From: Cyanophora paradoxa
Taxonomy: Eukaryota > Glaucocystophyceae > Cyanophorales > Cyanophoraceae
Assembly (NCBI GenBank): GCA_004431415.1
Contig: QPMI01000436.1
Span: 558,001 to 622,000, forward strand
Length of the DNA: 64,000 bases
Reading direction: 5' to 3'
Shown here piece by piece: positions 10,728 through 22,803 of the stretch. A program made the translations under genes and the position numbers. Position 1 is the first letter of the stretch. Each line of letters opens with the position of its first letter. Below the pieces are notes generated by a model. It did no database searches. It was not told the DNA's origin and saw only the letters and a list, made by a program, of their open reading frames with translations.

Positions 10728-12103
10728 GTCCCTGCAAACCGTTAGCTCTGGTCGCTCGTAAGGGCATATACGAACGAACGCACAGAACTTCCTCATTGAT
10801 ATTAGAGCGAACCTCGCGAGCCGAAGCAGTCCTGATGAGCGACGCTCCCTGTGAGCGCGCCCGGGTGAGCTGTTGTGCTTCCTCGCTTCGCATGATCGTC
10901 CCCTCGAGCTCAGCGCTGATGTGTGTGAAGGTGCTCGCCGAACACACCGGGCCGCAAAGCGGCCGAACCGCTGGGCCAGCTGCGCTGACGTCTGATGAAA
11001 CGGCGAGCTTCTCAGGAGCTCTTCCAGCGCCCAGGAGCTCTTCCAGCCTGGTGGCGACCGGTCGCAAACCGACCCTGGCCCGGAGTCGAACCCGTGGTAA
11101 CAGGACGCTTGGGCATCGCGCACTCGGTGACTTCATCAGGAATTGCCATCATGATCATGGCATGCGCATGCATGCGCATGGCATGCGCATCCGAAAGCTT
11201 AATTAAGCTACTACCAGGTAGGACGAAGCCCGGCGGCCCGGAAGCAGGCGCCCGGCGGGTGGCGAGCATGCTGCAGCTGCAGCTGTCGTCTCGATATCGA
11301 TCGAGCTAGCTATAGCCTAGTAGGGCGCAGCTAGCCGCGCCAAGTAGCGCTGCATGCAGGCGCCGGCCGGCGCCGCGCGCGTGCGGCGCGGTGCACGCGT
11401 ACGTGGGCCGGGCGGCCGCGGCGCCGGCGCCGGCGGCGCCGCGCGCGCGGCGCCCGGCGCGGCTCCTTAAGCTTGCAATTGCCAGTTGGCCATGGGCGGG
11501 GCGAAGGCGGGCCCGGGGGCGCCGCGGCGGACGTCGACGGCAGCGCGGCTCCTTGCAATTGGGCGGGGCGGATGCGCGGCGGGCGGCACTGCGGCAGCGG
11601 GGCTCCGGCGCTGGGCGGGGACTCTCCGGGAGCTCGCGATCGCGGTCACGGTCGAGGCCGGAGCCTCGGAGGCGCGCGCCGCGCACTGCGGCCGGGAAGC
11701 GCGCGCGCGTGCATGCCGCGCGCTGCCAGGCTGCGCCTCCGGATCCGAGCTCGAGGCTCCGCGCTGCGGCTGAGGATTGATAGCGACGGCTGAGCGGCGC
11801 CGGAATCGCTCGGCATTTGAGCCGTCGTTTATCCAATTTACATAATAATGACATTATACCATCGGTATCTCGTTATCTTTCTGCAGTCGCTCTGAGGCGC
11901 GGCGCGGTCGCCGGCCCGCGATTCAAAGCTGGCGCCGCGGACTGCTTATACTTATCGATCTGCGCCTGGCTACCCTGCTAACCTATAGCTAGAACTCGCT
12001 ATTGAAGCTACGATGCGGAAAAATCACAATTACTGTACTGCGTGCGGAATACGAAGCAAGCGCGAAAAGAACGAAAACGGGACAGTGTTTAAGGGCCCTC
12101 CTC
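10728..12103. other. Intergenic, 5' of RING-H2 and 3' of MORC
   Basis: GC-rich with many restriction-site-like palindromes (gctgcagctgcagc at about 11270, gcatgcgcatg at about 11165). A minus-strand GGTTCGACTCC at about 11085-11095 resembles a pol III B box, but no tRNA cloverleaf forms around it. No gene is supported; 5' exons of the RING gene could lie here. Confidence 0.4.
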
Positions 12104-15100
12104 CATGCAGTCCTCGTCGATAACGACCTGCGGCTGCGCGCGGGCGGGGAAAGGGCGTCGGCGCCGGCGCGCGGAGAGAACGCGGGGCGACGCGGCGCGT
12201 GGCGTGGCACCTCGTCGTCGTCGGGGCAGTCCTCCGGCTCGTGTGGCGCCGTTGCCGCCGGCTGGGCCGGAGCCGCCGCCGCCGGAGCCGCCGGGGCCGC
12301 CGCCGCCGCCGGGGCCGCCGCCGCCGCCGGGGCCCGCGCCCGCGCCCGCCCGGGCTCCTCGCCGCCGGCCAGGGCCAGCGCGGCGGCCATCGGCTCCAGC
12401 GGGCCCCCTCCTCATCCTCCCCTCCTCCTGCATACGCCCCTCCTCCTCATCCTCCTCCTCGTTCTCCTCCTCCTCCTCATCCTCCTCCTCCTCGTCGGAG
12501 CACGGCTCCTGCCCCGGGCGCGACGCGAACGGGACCGGCGGCCGCCGCCGCCCCTCCTCCTCCTCGGCGCCGGCGCGCTGGATCGCGGCGAGCGCGAGGG
12601 CGGGTCCGTCGGCGATGCCGAGGCGCGCCTCGCCCTCGAGGATGAGCCGCTCCTCCTCGGCCTCGACGGCCGCCGCGGCGTGGAGCGGGGCGAGCGCCTC
12701 GGGGCCGCCACCAGCCGCGGGCGTCCGGCAGGACCAGAGGCATGAGCGGCGGCGGGCCCTCCGGGGCGGCGGCGGGGCGCCGGGGCGAGAAGCGGGCGGG
12801 GCGGGGCGGCGGCGAGGGGAGGGGGCGGGCGGGCGCGGGGGGCGCGGAGGGCGGGGCGGGTGGTCGAGGAGCAGGCCGTCGAGGGGCGCCGGCCCGCCCA
12901 GGACGTCCACGAAGCCGAGGAGGGCCGCCTCCAGGGCCGCCGCGGCGTCGGGGGCCCCGGGGCGCCCCACAACAGCGCGTCGGCGGCGGCCGCGGCGGCG
13001 GCGGCGGCGGCGGTGCACGCCCCCGTGCACGCCGGCGGGGCCGCGGAGGAGGAGGACGAGGGGGCGGCGGGGCAGGTGCAGAGGGGCAGCAGGCCGGCGT
13101 CCGACTCGTCGGACGCTGCGCGGGCGGGCGGGGGCGGGCGGCGGCGTCAGATCGGAGCGCGCAGCCAGCGGGCGGGCGGCGCACCGAAGCTGTAGGCGGG
13201 GGAGTGCGGGTTGCTCGAGAAGTCGGACCCCGAGTCGGACGCCTCGTCGTGGATGCGGGGCGAGCCGACCGTCGCGGGCGGCAGCGACCCTGCGGAGGGG
13301 GCGCTCAGGGGCGGGCGGGCGGGGAGGCCCGTGGGAGGGGCGGCGCACCGAGGACGCTGTCGGCGAAGGCTGCGGCGTCCGAAATGTACGCGTCCTCCGG
13401 CGGGGCGGCCGGGAGCGGCGTCGGCGGCGGGGGCGGCGAGGCCGGCTCCGAGCGCGGGGCCCGGATCACGGCCGGCGCCCGCAGCGGTGCGTACGCCTGC
13501 ACGGCCCGCATCCGCGGTGGCGCCGGGAAGAGCGACGGCGGCGGCGGCGAGGAGGAGGAGGACCCGGCGGCCGTCGGCCCCGGCGAGGGGTACCGGAAGC
13601 GGGCCTGGGCGAGGGGTGTAGGGGTGCCGTGGGCGAGGGGCGTCGCTGGAAGGCTGCGGGAGCGGTGGATGTTGCCGGAGGGGGCGAGGGGGCTGGGGTG
13701 GAGGGGGCCCCGGTGGCTGGGGCTCGGCATCGGAGCCAGCTCAGGGCCCCGGGGCGACGGTCGCGGGGCGTACGCCGACTCGAAGAAGGGGGTATGGAAA
13801 TGTGGAGCGAGCCGGCGGCGCCGGCGCCGGCGCCGCCGCGCTCGGGGTCGCTGCTGTAGCCCTCGTGCTCGCCGTACGCGGCGGCGGCGGCGGCGGCGCG
13901 CCGGCCGGCGCGGCGCTCGCGCTCGGCGGCGATCGCCGTGTCCTCCATCATCCGCTGCCGCTTGAGGAGCGAGGCCAGGCCCATCTTGCGGCCCCGGCGC
14001 TTGCCCGAGCCGGCGGCGCCCCGCGGGGTCGTCGGGTTGTGCGCCGGGGACGCTGAGAAGGCGGAGCGGAAGAACTGCGGGTCCGCCGGTCAGGCCCCGA
14101 AAGAAAGAGAAAGGAAAAGGAAAGGAAAGGGGGGACCTGGACGAGGCGGCGCTCGAGGGCGCGCATGGCGGCGGCGTGCGCCTCTCCCGGCTCGAAGTGG
14201 CGCTTGGAGGGGAGGAGCCGCAGCGCGGGGGCGTGCACGGCGCCGACGACGCCGAAGGTCGGGAGGCCCTCGAAGGCGACGTCCGCGAGGACGCCGACCC
14301 GCGCGAAGGGCGCCGCGAGGCGGTTGCGGTGGTACAGGTGGAGGCCCCGCAGGCCCCGCCGCGCCAGCGCCGGCGAGTAGGCGATGAGCGCCCAGCCGTC
14401 GCGGCCCAGGAGGCCCTGCTCCTCGGGGCCGTCTAGGAGCCGCCGGAGGAGCAGGAGCGGGCCCGGGGCCGTCGTGTGGTGCCGAAGGTCCACCGCCTCG
14501 ACGGGCCGCCCGCGGAGGAGGACCGCCGGCGGCCGCAGCGGCGGGAGGTAGAGGAGCGCGAGGAAGGCGCGCAGCGAGGAGGACTCGGCAGCGGGGCCGG
14601 CGAGGAGCGCGTCGGCGCCCTCGGGGCGCGCCGCCCCGTCGACCAGGCGGATGTCCCACGCGTCGCTCCGCCAGTCTAGCTCGTACCGGTGGCTCGGCTG
14701 GCCCGGCGCCGCGGCCGGCCCCGGCGGGGGCGGCGCGGCCGGCGAGGGGGCCCCCCTCTCCGCCTCCTCCTCCTCCTCCTCGCCCTCCTCGGCGATATCC
14801 TCCAGCTCGTGCTCCGCCGCATCGTAGAGCACTTCCTCCTCCTCTTCCTGCGGCGGCGGCGGCGGCCGCGGCGGAGGCCGCGCAGGCTCCTCCGCCCGCG
14901 CCGCGGCCTCCTCTTCCTCATCATCCTCCTCGCCCTCATCCTCCGACATCGCCTCCAGCGGCGGCGGCGATGCCGGCGACTGCTGCGGCTGCGGCAGCGG
15001 TTGTGCCGGCGGCGCGGCTTCCTGCTGCTGCTGCGGCTCGGCTGGCGGCGCCACCTTGCGGGGCGCCCGCGGGCGCGCTTGACGACGGGCGCCGCCTGCG

Positions 15101-16310
15101 AGGCGGCCGCCGGCTGCTGCGCGGGGTTCGCCGCCGCCGCCGCCCTCCACTCCTCGCTGTGATCGCTCGCCTCCGCCGCCTCCGACTCCTCGCCCTGCCC
15201 GGCGTGAAGCGCCGCGACCGCCGCCGCGACGGCCGCGACGGCGCGCTCGCGCTGCTTCCTCCTGCAGCCGGCGTCCCCGGCGGCGCGCGGGCGGCCTTGG
15301 GCGCGGGCCCGGACGGCGGCGGCGGAGCGGGTGCCGCTGCCGCGGGCCGGCGGACGGGGTGCTTGCGGGCGGTGCCGGGGCGGGGGCGGATGGACGGACT
15401 GCACACGGAGGCGGTGGACGACGTGGAGGCGGCGGAGGAGGAGGTGGACGCGACGGACGAGCCGGCGGCGCTGGCGCTGCTGCTCGCAATGCCGCCGCCG
15501 TCGCGGTACGAGGCCGTGCGGCGGAGGTTGAAGATGAGGACGCGCGTGCCGGTCTGCGACGTGATCGCGTTCGCCTGCTGGAAGAGCTCGTCCAGTGAGG
15601 CGAACGGGGTCAGCTTGAAGAGCAGCCGCAGGCGCTCAGCCGCCTCGGAGCTCTCCGTGGCAAGCTCCACGCCGTTCTCGAGCTCGCCGCTGGTGCCAGC
15701 GTCGTCCGCGCCAGATTCGATCCGCGGCGAAGACCGCGTGTCGCCCGCATCGCCGTCGGCATCGCTCGAGCAGAAGGAGCGCTTCGCAGATCTTCTCGGA
15801 GCTGCGAGCCGCCTCCAAGTCACTGCGCGAACACCGCCGTGGTGAGTTGCGAAGTCAAGGGAAAGGACGGAAGGAGCCGTAGGGGGCGATAGGAACAAAG
15901 TACGCGTTCTTATAGATGAAAACAAGCGGTCTAAAAGATGTCAACAAGGAAGGCTGCGGCGCACCGACGACCACGTTCGCGTCGTGCGTAGCGTCCATCA
16001 AGCGCAGAGAGAGCAGCGCGATAGTGAGCGTCTGCTGGCACTTGGTGATGATCAACGCGTCGTCTCCGAGGCGAAGGGACCCTCGCTTGAACCCCATGCC
16101 GAAGCGCCCGAGCCGGGTGGAGTCGTGGCCTTCAGGTTCGTAGCCCCAGCCGACCATCCGCAGGACCGCCTCCTCGCTCATACCTCTTCCATTGTCGGTG
16201 ATAGAGAGGATCGGAGGCGCGCTGCCCCGCTCGATCAGGTCGACCGCTATCCGCGAGGCCTTGGCATCCACGCAGTTGTCCAGCAACTCGGCGATGGCGT
16301 CAAAGGGCCT
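12104..16310 (-). CDS. MORC-family GHKL ATPase with long acidic C-terminal tail
   Basis: The most 5' exon found (from about 16309) follows a poly-G/CAG acceptor and reads PFDAIAELLDNCVDAKASRI, the GHKL N-box that binds ATP and Mg. ITDNGRGM (G1 box) and GRFGMGFKRGSLRLGDDALI follow, giving the MORC ATP lid. Next come FKLTPFASLDELFQQ and GTRVLIFNLRR (about 15520-15640), LRAFLALLYL and LLRGRPVEAVDLRHH (about 14480-14580), and GLHLYHRNRLAAPFARVGV (about 14300-14350), all matching the MORC S5-fold half. The rest is Pro/Ser-rich with acidic blocks (SDEGEEDDEEEE near 14930; SDEEEEDEEEEENEEEDEEE near 12460), ending VVIDEDCMEEGP and a stop at about 12104. No CW zinc finger is visible. MORC proteins act in chromatin compaction and silencing. 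Including 12104-13980 in the same gene is an inference. The first exon, upstream of 16310, was not found. Confidence 0.75.
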
Positions 16311-16876
16311 GCCCCCCCGTCCGCGCGTCGATCAGTACGGCGACTGTAGAGCTGTTCGCGCTCTACAGGCTTGCGGAATCGCCCCCCCATTCGCCAAACT
16401 TGTGGAAGGCGCACCGCTCGTGGAAATGACTCTCACGTCGAAGCAGACCCGCGGCAACGGTCAAACTTGTTGTCTTCTTGGTAAGGAGCGACATCGCAAC
16501 CGCCCTGCCGCCTTGCGGCCTGCCCGCATCAGGCAGTTAGGCGCTGGCGGGACGGAAGCTGGCCCTCGCCCGCGCACCAGGCCTGCTGGCAGCGACCGCG
16601 ATTCGTACGCAGGGGACAGTCGCTGTCGAACTCAGCAGTCGCGTGGCCGCCCGCCCCTCCCTTCACTTGGGCACCGACGCATAGCCGCTCGGGGGGACTG
16701 GCCTATGCGCTGTCGCAATCGGCTGAAGCTGCTCGTGCGCGAGGAAGCTGCCGCGCTGTGCCGCCTGCGCTGCACGCCACTGAATCGCTCGAGCGACAAG
16801 GAATACGAGTCGCGCCTCTACCCCCCGCAGGAACTCCTACCCCTCCCTGCCAGCTCCGTAAAGCCCGCCGTTCGCA

Positions 16877-17922
16877 ATGGAGCGCTTCCTCGACGACTTT
16901 ACCTCCTCCCCGACCGCCAACCCGAACATCGACGCGTGGCGGAAGACCATGGTCAGCTCCCTCGCCCAACGCGCGCCCCGCACTGCAGCTGAGCGAGCGC
17001 ACGTTCGCTCGCAGCCGTCGGTGATGGACGGCGAGGAGGCCCGGAAGCTCATCCTGGACAAGGTGCGTGGAGCGGCGGCAGTTAAAACCAGAGCGGCCAC
17101 CCAGTCTAGGCGACCTCTGACCTCGCTGCGATGTGCCCTGCAGGTGTCCCAGCACTTCTCGAGCGAGCACGACCGCAACCTCTTCCTGGGGGCTTACTCG
17201 CTCATCAAGGGCACCGAGCTCGGCAAGGTGGCGTTGGCGTTTCTCCGCTCCTGCCGCCCGCAGGTCGCGTGCGGGCGGCCGACGTGTGGATTCCGCACGC
17301 GCAGGCTATCTTCTTCCCCAGCGAGCCGAACTTCTTCGCGTTCGCGCGCTACCTCGAGTGGACCAAGCGCACGATGGGCACGCGCTCAGAATTTGATCCG
17401 TCGTCCCCTCGCCCGACTCACCCCATTCCGTAGATATCTGCGTGTTCACCATCACGGACGACAAGGTGGGCCGCGCTTTCGCGAGCCGCGCGGCCGATCC
17501 CTGAGCTCACGCCCTCGCGCGCGCCGACAGATTTCCAACCGGATCCTCGACGCCCACCGCCGCGGCGTGCGCGTCCGCATCATCACCGACAATGACAAGG
17601 CGAGTTTTCTAGCGCGCAGAGTGCTCCAGGCGAGCTCCAGGCAGCGCGCTGACGCCGCCCGCCCGCCCGCGCGCAGTCGGCGGACCGCGGCTCGGACATT
17701 GAGCGTCTCGCGGACGCCGGCATCCCAATCAAGGTCGACAAGACGGCGGCGCACATGCACAACAAGTTCGCGGTCCTGGACAACAGCATCCTCCTGAACG
17801 GCTCGTTCAACTGGACCGTCTCGGCGGCGCGCGACAACAACGAGAACATCGTCATCACGGACAACGAGCGCATCGTCGCGCAGTTCGCCCGCGAGTTCGA
17901 CGCTCTCTGGGCCAAGTTCTAG
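16877..17922 (+). CDS. Phospholipase D-like phosphodiesterase, PLD6 / Nuc type
   Basis: ATG 16877 begins MERFLDDFTSSPTANPNIDA. Exons continue with ARKLILDK, VSQHFSSEHDRNLFLGAYSL, DVWIPHAQAIFFPSEPNFF, DICVFTITDD, ISNRILDAHRRGVRVRIITD, DIERLADAGIPIKVDK and HMHNKFAVLDNSILLNGSF, ending at a stop about 17922. HMHNKFAVLD with NGSFNWT is a single HxK(x4)D catalytic motif, as in bacterial Nuc and animal PLD6/Zucchini. Single-HKD enzymes work as dimers, cutting cardiolipin or nucleic acid phosphodiesters. The N-terminus shows no obvious hydrophobic anchor, unlike mitochondrial PLD6, so the location is open. It is divergent from the MORC gene, with about 570 bases between the first MORC exon found and this start. 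Confidence 0.85.
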
Positions 17923-18486
17923 ATCTAGGCCCAGCGCTAGGGCCCCCCGGTGAGTCTATATTGAACCAAGCACGAGTGAGGTGAGGTCGCAACCGCTCGG
18001 CCCTGGCCTGCTCGCATGCACGCGCCTGCCTGCCATGCCCTTGCACGCGATTCGTACTACAGCACGCAGCTGCAGGGAAGAAGCGTTTTGATCGAGGGCC
18101 TGCAGGGAATAAGGCCTAAGCCTGGCTGGTAGGCGCCGGCCTTTTGCCTAGGCTGGCGCCTATAGCTAGCATGCGCATGTGCACGCCATGATGCGGCCCG
18201 GGCCGGCGCCGGCAGATGCACAGAGGCTCGGAATTCAGGCCGCCGGGCGTCGACGTTCACTTTAACTACCCTGTTTTTGACCCTAGCCTGGCCCATGCCA
18301 TGATGGCCATGGGGACCCCGGCTGTCGCCTCGCCTCGATCGACGGATCTGGATCCGACCGCCTCGCACTTTTGATCTGGCAAATGCATCTCGCATAAAGA
18401 AATTACGTATACGTAAGCGTGTACAGGGGGTTATCTACATGTAACCTGCGCGCCTAAGACAGACACTCAAAAAAGCGCCCCCGGGG
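17923..18486. other. Intergenic between convergent genes
   Basis: This probably contains the 3' ends of the PLD-like gene (plus) and the unknown gene at 18487-20971 (minus). Short palindromic words are common. No gene is seen. Confidence 0.5.
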
Positions 18487-20971
18487 CCTCACGCGAGGGC
18501 CGCGGCGTCGGCCTCGGCGGACTCCGCCGCGAGGCCGCCGGCGCCCGAGGCCGCCGCCGCGTCCTCGAGGGACGCGTACAGCTCCTCGAGCTCCTCGGCC
18601 GCCGCCTCCGCCGCCTCCGCCTCCGCCTCCGCCGCCGCCGCCGGGAGCGGCTCGACCTCCATCGCCTCCGCCTCCTCCGCCCCCTCCGTCGCCGCGAAGA
18701 GATCCTCCTCCGAGGGCGGCGCCGCCGTCGCCGCCGCCGCCTCCGAGTCGACCTGGGCGGACCGCAGGGCGCCCAGGCCGGCGATCTTGCAGCCGCGCAC
18801 GATGCCGCCGGCGTCGCTGCACGTCGGCGGGAACTGCGCGGGGTACAGCGTCTAAGAAGAGGAGAAGCCCAAGAAGAAGACTCGGGAGGCCGCACGATGA
18901 CCCGGGAGCCCGAGGCGATGCCGAAGTCGACGTGGCCCGAGGCGGGCGCCAGCGCCCCGTGCTCGTGCGGGTCGTAGATGGCCGCGTCGCCCGGGACGAC
19001 CCCCAGCTTCTGGGCCGCCTTCTCGCCCTTGGCCACGTCCGCCTTCTCCGTTCCGGAGATCTTGGACCACTTGAGCGGGCCCTGAACGTCCACGACCTTC
19101 TCCGCCGCGACGCCCGTGACGACGTACCCCTTCTTCGCCTCCTCGGCGCCCGTGTGGACGTTCTTGGCGACGGCCTTGCCCGGCTGGCGCCCCGCGGGGA
19201 CCGCGCACTCGAAGACCTTGACGGTGCCCAGCTCCTTCCCGGGCACGTAGTAGATGCCGTGGTGCTGGTGAACTTCCTCGCGGGCGTACGTCCCCACGCC
19301 GAGGTTCACGCCGCGCTGCGTGAAGGGCACGGTGCCCGTCTTGGCCACGTCCTGGTGGAAGTCCTTCACGAGGTTGAGGTCGTAGTCGAATACGTAGTCC
19401 TGCCGGCTGATGACCGCCTTGTAGGGCCCCGCCTGGATCGGCTTCGTGCTCTTCACGTCGAACTGCGTCGTGACGCGGAGGAAGTCCCGGAACTCGGCGG
19501 GCACGTCGTCCGGGCAGATGGTGCGGCCCTCGTAGGCGACCGGGATCTTCTGGAGGGGCGCACGCTCCACCTTGTCGTAGTGCACGTCGACGTTCCTGTA
19601 AGGGGAGGCTCAGGAGGCTCCGGGGGGGGGGTAGACGGCGTTTTTTCGGCGCACGAGATGAACTTCTTGGCGGCGTGGTCGGCGTAGTGCTTCTCGGAAG
19701 TGGCGACGGTCTTGAGGTCGGCCACGTGCTTCCCGTACTGCTTCGGCTCCAGCGCCTTGAACTGGGGAGCCGCCGCCTTCTGCTCGACGCGCACCGCGCG
19801 GGTCAGCCGAGCCGGCACAGAAAGAAGGCGGGGGAGGGGGGGGGGGTACCAGGAAGACGTCCTTGCCGGCGCTGACGACGGGCTTCGCCGAGAACTTCTG
19901 CTCGCCCGAGCGAGTGAGTGGGCGGGTGGATGGGGCGGGGAGGGGGGGGGGCGGAGGGGGGGGTACGGCACGGACCTCGACGCGGCCGCCGATGGCCACC
20001 TCGTGCGGCTTGACCTCGTGCGACGTGTACACCGAGCCTGGCCGTAACCCGGCGATCAGATCAAATTGCAAATTGCAAGGGTGGGGCGGGCGGGCGCACC
20101 CCACTCCCGGACGTGCTGCGAGAAGATGTCCTGGCCATCCCTCTGCAGAAGAAGGAAGATTAGAGGCGGGGTCGGAGGCGGGGCTGGGGGCGGGGCGGGG
20201 CCGGGGCGGGGCCTCGGCGCGCCTCGAACTCCTGCTTGATGGTGGCCGTACCCCGGAGCTCCGCCTCACGCGCGTACTTCGCATCTCCCACGACCCGCGC
20301 CTGCACACACGCCGCCGGGCCTCAGCGGAGGCGGAGGGGGCAGCAAAGGCGGAGGCGGAAGGAATAAGGGAACCTTGTCGGTCTGCACGAGCCGCCCAAT
20401 CTCGCTAAAGGGCCGCACGTACTTCGCGTCTGCCACCACAGCGCACTTGCCTGCGCCGCGCCCGGCCCCGTCAGCCCGGCCGGGCAAGGCGCGCGAGCGA
20501 GACGCAGCGAGAAGCTATCCGCGCTCTCTGCGCGTGCTAGTCACGGCGGCCCCCTAGAGCGGACGGCGGGGCCTCCCCGCCGACAAGGAGCCCGTCAGTT
20601 GCAACGCTGGGAGGGAACGGACCCTTCTCGAGGTGCGAGTCGTAGTGGGCAAACTTCCTGCTGTCGTCGTTCGGCTGAACCACGACCCGCGGCTCCGGCT
20701 TCTCCACGATGGGCACCGGGGCCGCGAACCGGATGTTCGGGTCCCCGGTGGCCAGCGCCTCCAGATCCTCATCCCAGTCCGTGTCGATTCCCATCCCGAC
20801 CGGCGCGCTGCCAACCGCGACGGGCTCGCTCACGCGGACCGGCTCCACGGGCGCGGCGCTTGTCGCCTCCGGCTCGGAGTAGGTCTCTGGCGCTGGGGCC
20901 TCGGACACCACCTCCGGGTCCGTTGAAGGCGCGCCCGGCTCCAGGATGAGCGGCGGTTCTTCGGACGCCAT
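18487..20971 (-). CDS. Unrecognised multi-exon protein with acidic C-terminus
   Basis: ATG at 20971 starts MASEEPPLILEPGAPSTDPE, a Pro/Glu-rich N-terminus with DTDWDEDLEALATGDPNIRF. Short exons then give VVADAKYVRPFSEIGRLVQT, VVGDAKYAREAELRGTATIK, RDGQDIFSQHVREWG, YTSHEVKPHEVAIGGRVEVR and FSAKPVVSAGKDVFLVP. A large exon (about 18880-19590) contains VPAEFRDFLRVTTQFDVK, YVFDYDLNLVKDFHQDVA and EEVHQHHGIYYVPGKELGTV. The last exon has PTCSDAGGIVRGCKIAGLG followed by an Ala/Glu-rich acidic coil ending at 18487. Introns end in poly-C/CAG on this strand. The two VVxDAKY units suggest an internal repeat. No signal peptide, membrane segment or known enzyme motif is visible and I do not recognise the family. 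The coherent exon chain argues for a real, cytosolic or structural protein. Confidence 0.6.
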
Positions 20972-21295
20972 CCCACGGCCAAAGAGCTAGTCGGGCTCCT
21001 AGTCGGGGGTAGACGTACCGCCCCGCTCTGCAAGCAAAGTTGATCGTACCCGGGCTCGGCAGCGCGCGAACCGAGCGAGAGAGGCGCGAGGCGGCGAGGA
21101 AGCGAGGCGCGCGGCCTGAAGAGCACAGCGGATCCGTCGAGCGAAGCGGGAGCAGCCGGCCGAGCGCGTTGACCGCCAAGCGTCGAGCCGGTTCTGCCGA
21201 GCGGCCGTGCGGACCGTAGTCTGCAGGAGGAGGCGTGCGGGAGCTCTGCAAATCCAGCCGCGGCGCCCAGGAGCGCTCCCGTGCACGCCGAGCCA

Positions 21296-22803
21296 ATGAC
21301 GCCTGCCGAGATCTTCACGAAGCATGTCGTCCCGGCTGCAGGTGCGCGGCACCAAATGAATCGCGGCGGCCGCGTGCCGCCCCGGCCCGCCGCCACCCAT
21401 CGCCGCAACCAATCTCCCCCTGACGCCCGCGGCGCCGCATAGGCAACGCGTGCGGGCTGTGCGTGTTCCTCTCTCCCTGGCGCGAGGTGCGAACCCTGCC
21501 GCGTGGCGCGTTCTCGTGGCCGCGCTGCCGCGCGCGCGAGAGAACGACCCCCGAATCGGGCGTGCGGCGCGCTCACCGCGGCCGCGGCGGGCGCGCAGAT
21601 CATGCGCATCGCGAAGACGAACGAGCTGAAGGATCACAACCCGATCGTCTACCCGTTCGTGGTCATCAATTGCCTCTCGTGGGTCCTCTACAGCTACCTC
21701 CTCAAGGACTTCTACGTTTTCTTCGGCAACGGCGTGGGGTACCTCATCGGACTCTACTTCACGCTCATCTGCTACAGGTGCGCCGCTTTCGCGTACCCTC
21801 CCGCCCTCGGCCGCGCCGAGCTCGAGCGCGCGCCGCGCACGCAGGAGCGCGACGCTCGTGCAGAGGCAAATGCAGGAGGCGGTGCGAACGAAGCGGCGCC
21901 CGGCCCGGGACCCCGCGGGCCGGCCCCACCCTTCCCCGCAGCGCCCCGACACCCCGCGCGCAGGTCCTCCTCATCGGCCACTTCGTTCTCTTTGCGGGGG
22001 CCACCGTGCGGCACCCCGTACCCCCCGGGCTCTCCGCCCCCACCTGAGGACGGCCCCCCCCTCAGGTTGCGTTCATCGCGCTTAAGGAGAACGGCATTGG
22101 ACGCGAGATCGCCGGCATCCTGTGCGCTTGTACCCCCGCTCTCCCCCTCCCCCCTCCGCCCTCTCCCTACCGGTACCCCCTCCCCCGCAGCACCATCATC
22201 GCCCTCTGCTCCTTCTACTTCTCCCCCCTCTCCACCCTCTACAAGGCGAGCGTACCCCCGCCTGCCGTGCCGAAGCCGAACCTCACTGTCCCTCTACCCC
22301 CAGGTTGTGAAGCAGAAGAACAGCGTCTACTTCTACGGCCCCATCTCCGCGACGTGCATGGTCAACGGGGCGCTGTGGACCGTCTACGGCTGGGTCATGA
22401 AGGACCCTTACATCTGGGCTCCGAACGGTGCGCGGGCTTCTTTTCAAGCGGCCCGCGCCGCTTGGCGCGGGTCGGGTCCGATCCCTTCCGCCCTCGCAGC
22501 CGTGGGCGCATTTACGGGCGCTCTCCAGCTTGTTTTGAAGGTCGGCCCCTGGCGCCAGCGCCAGCGCCCCCCGGTCCTAAATGCTTCGAATTCTATTCTG
22601 ATCCGTCGACGTCCCCGCAGGCGGTCTTCCCGTCTAAGGAGCTGACGGCGGCGGAGAAGGACGGCAGCGCCTTCATCGAGATCCAGACGGTCGGGACCGG
22701 GGGCGACGGCAAGGGGACGCCCACCGCCCACAACAGGCACTTCTCGCTCGGCACGGGCGACGCGGACCACAAGGGGCCGCACGACGCCCTCTCTATCATA
22801 TAG
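21296..22803 (+). CDS. SWEET (MtN3/saliva) sugar transporter
   Basis: ATG 21296 gives MTPAEIFTKHVVPAA and splices (cag|gtgcgc ... catag|gc) into GNACGLCVFLSPWRE. Exon 3 (21599-21777) reads IMRIAKTNELKDHNPIVYPF, then VINCLSWVLYSYLLKDF and GNGVGYLIGLYFTLICYR, the first MtN3 repeat. Later exons give VLLIGHFVLFAGAT, VAFIALKENGIGREIAGI, TIIALCSFYFSPLSTLYK, VVKQKNSVYFYGPISATCMV, NGALWTVYGWVMKDPYIWAP and AVGAFTGALQLVLK, the second repeat. A hydrophilic tail follows, with stop at 22803. This is the 3+1+3 membrane-helix layout of SWEETs, which let sugars move down their gradient across plasma or endosomal membranes. The intron after STLYK begins GC (aag|gcgagc ... cccag|gttgtg). Exons are tiny and introns start GTGCG or GTACC. 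Confidence 0.9.

Noticed and set aside
11075-11130. tRNA-like T-arm (minus GGTTCGACTCC) with a weak A-box-like word upstream
   Set aside because: The T stem pairs at only three of five positions, and no acceptor or anticodon stem can be drawn. Similar GGTTCGAATCC words at about 44211, 49258, 56849 and 63783 also lack cloverleafs, so they are read as TTCGAA palindromes.
12105-13965. Very long plus-strand ORFs (584 and 407 codons)
   Set aside because: They are antisense to MORC exons and give only Arg/Gly/Ala-rich low-complexity translation, expected at very high GC.
20999-21952. Minus-strand ORF overlapping the SWEET gene
   Set aside because: The plus-strand SWEET exons are clearly homologous. 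The minus frame, although it contains one hydrophobic stretch, has no further support.
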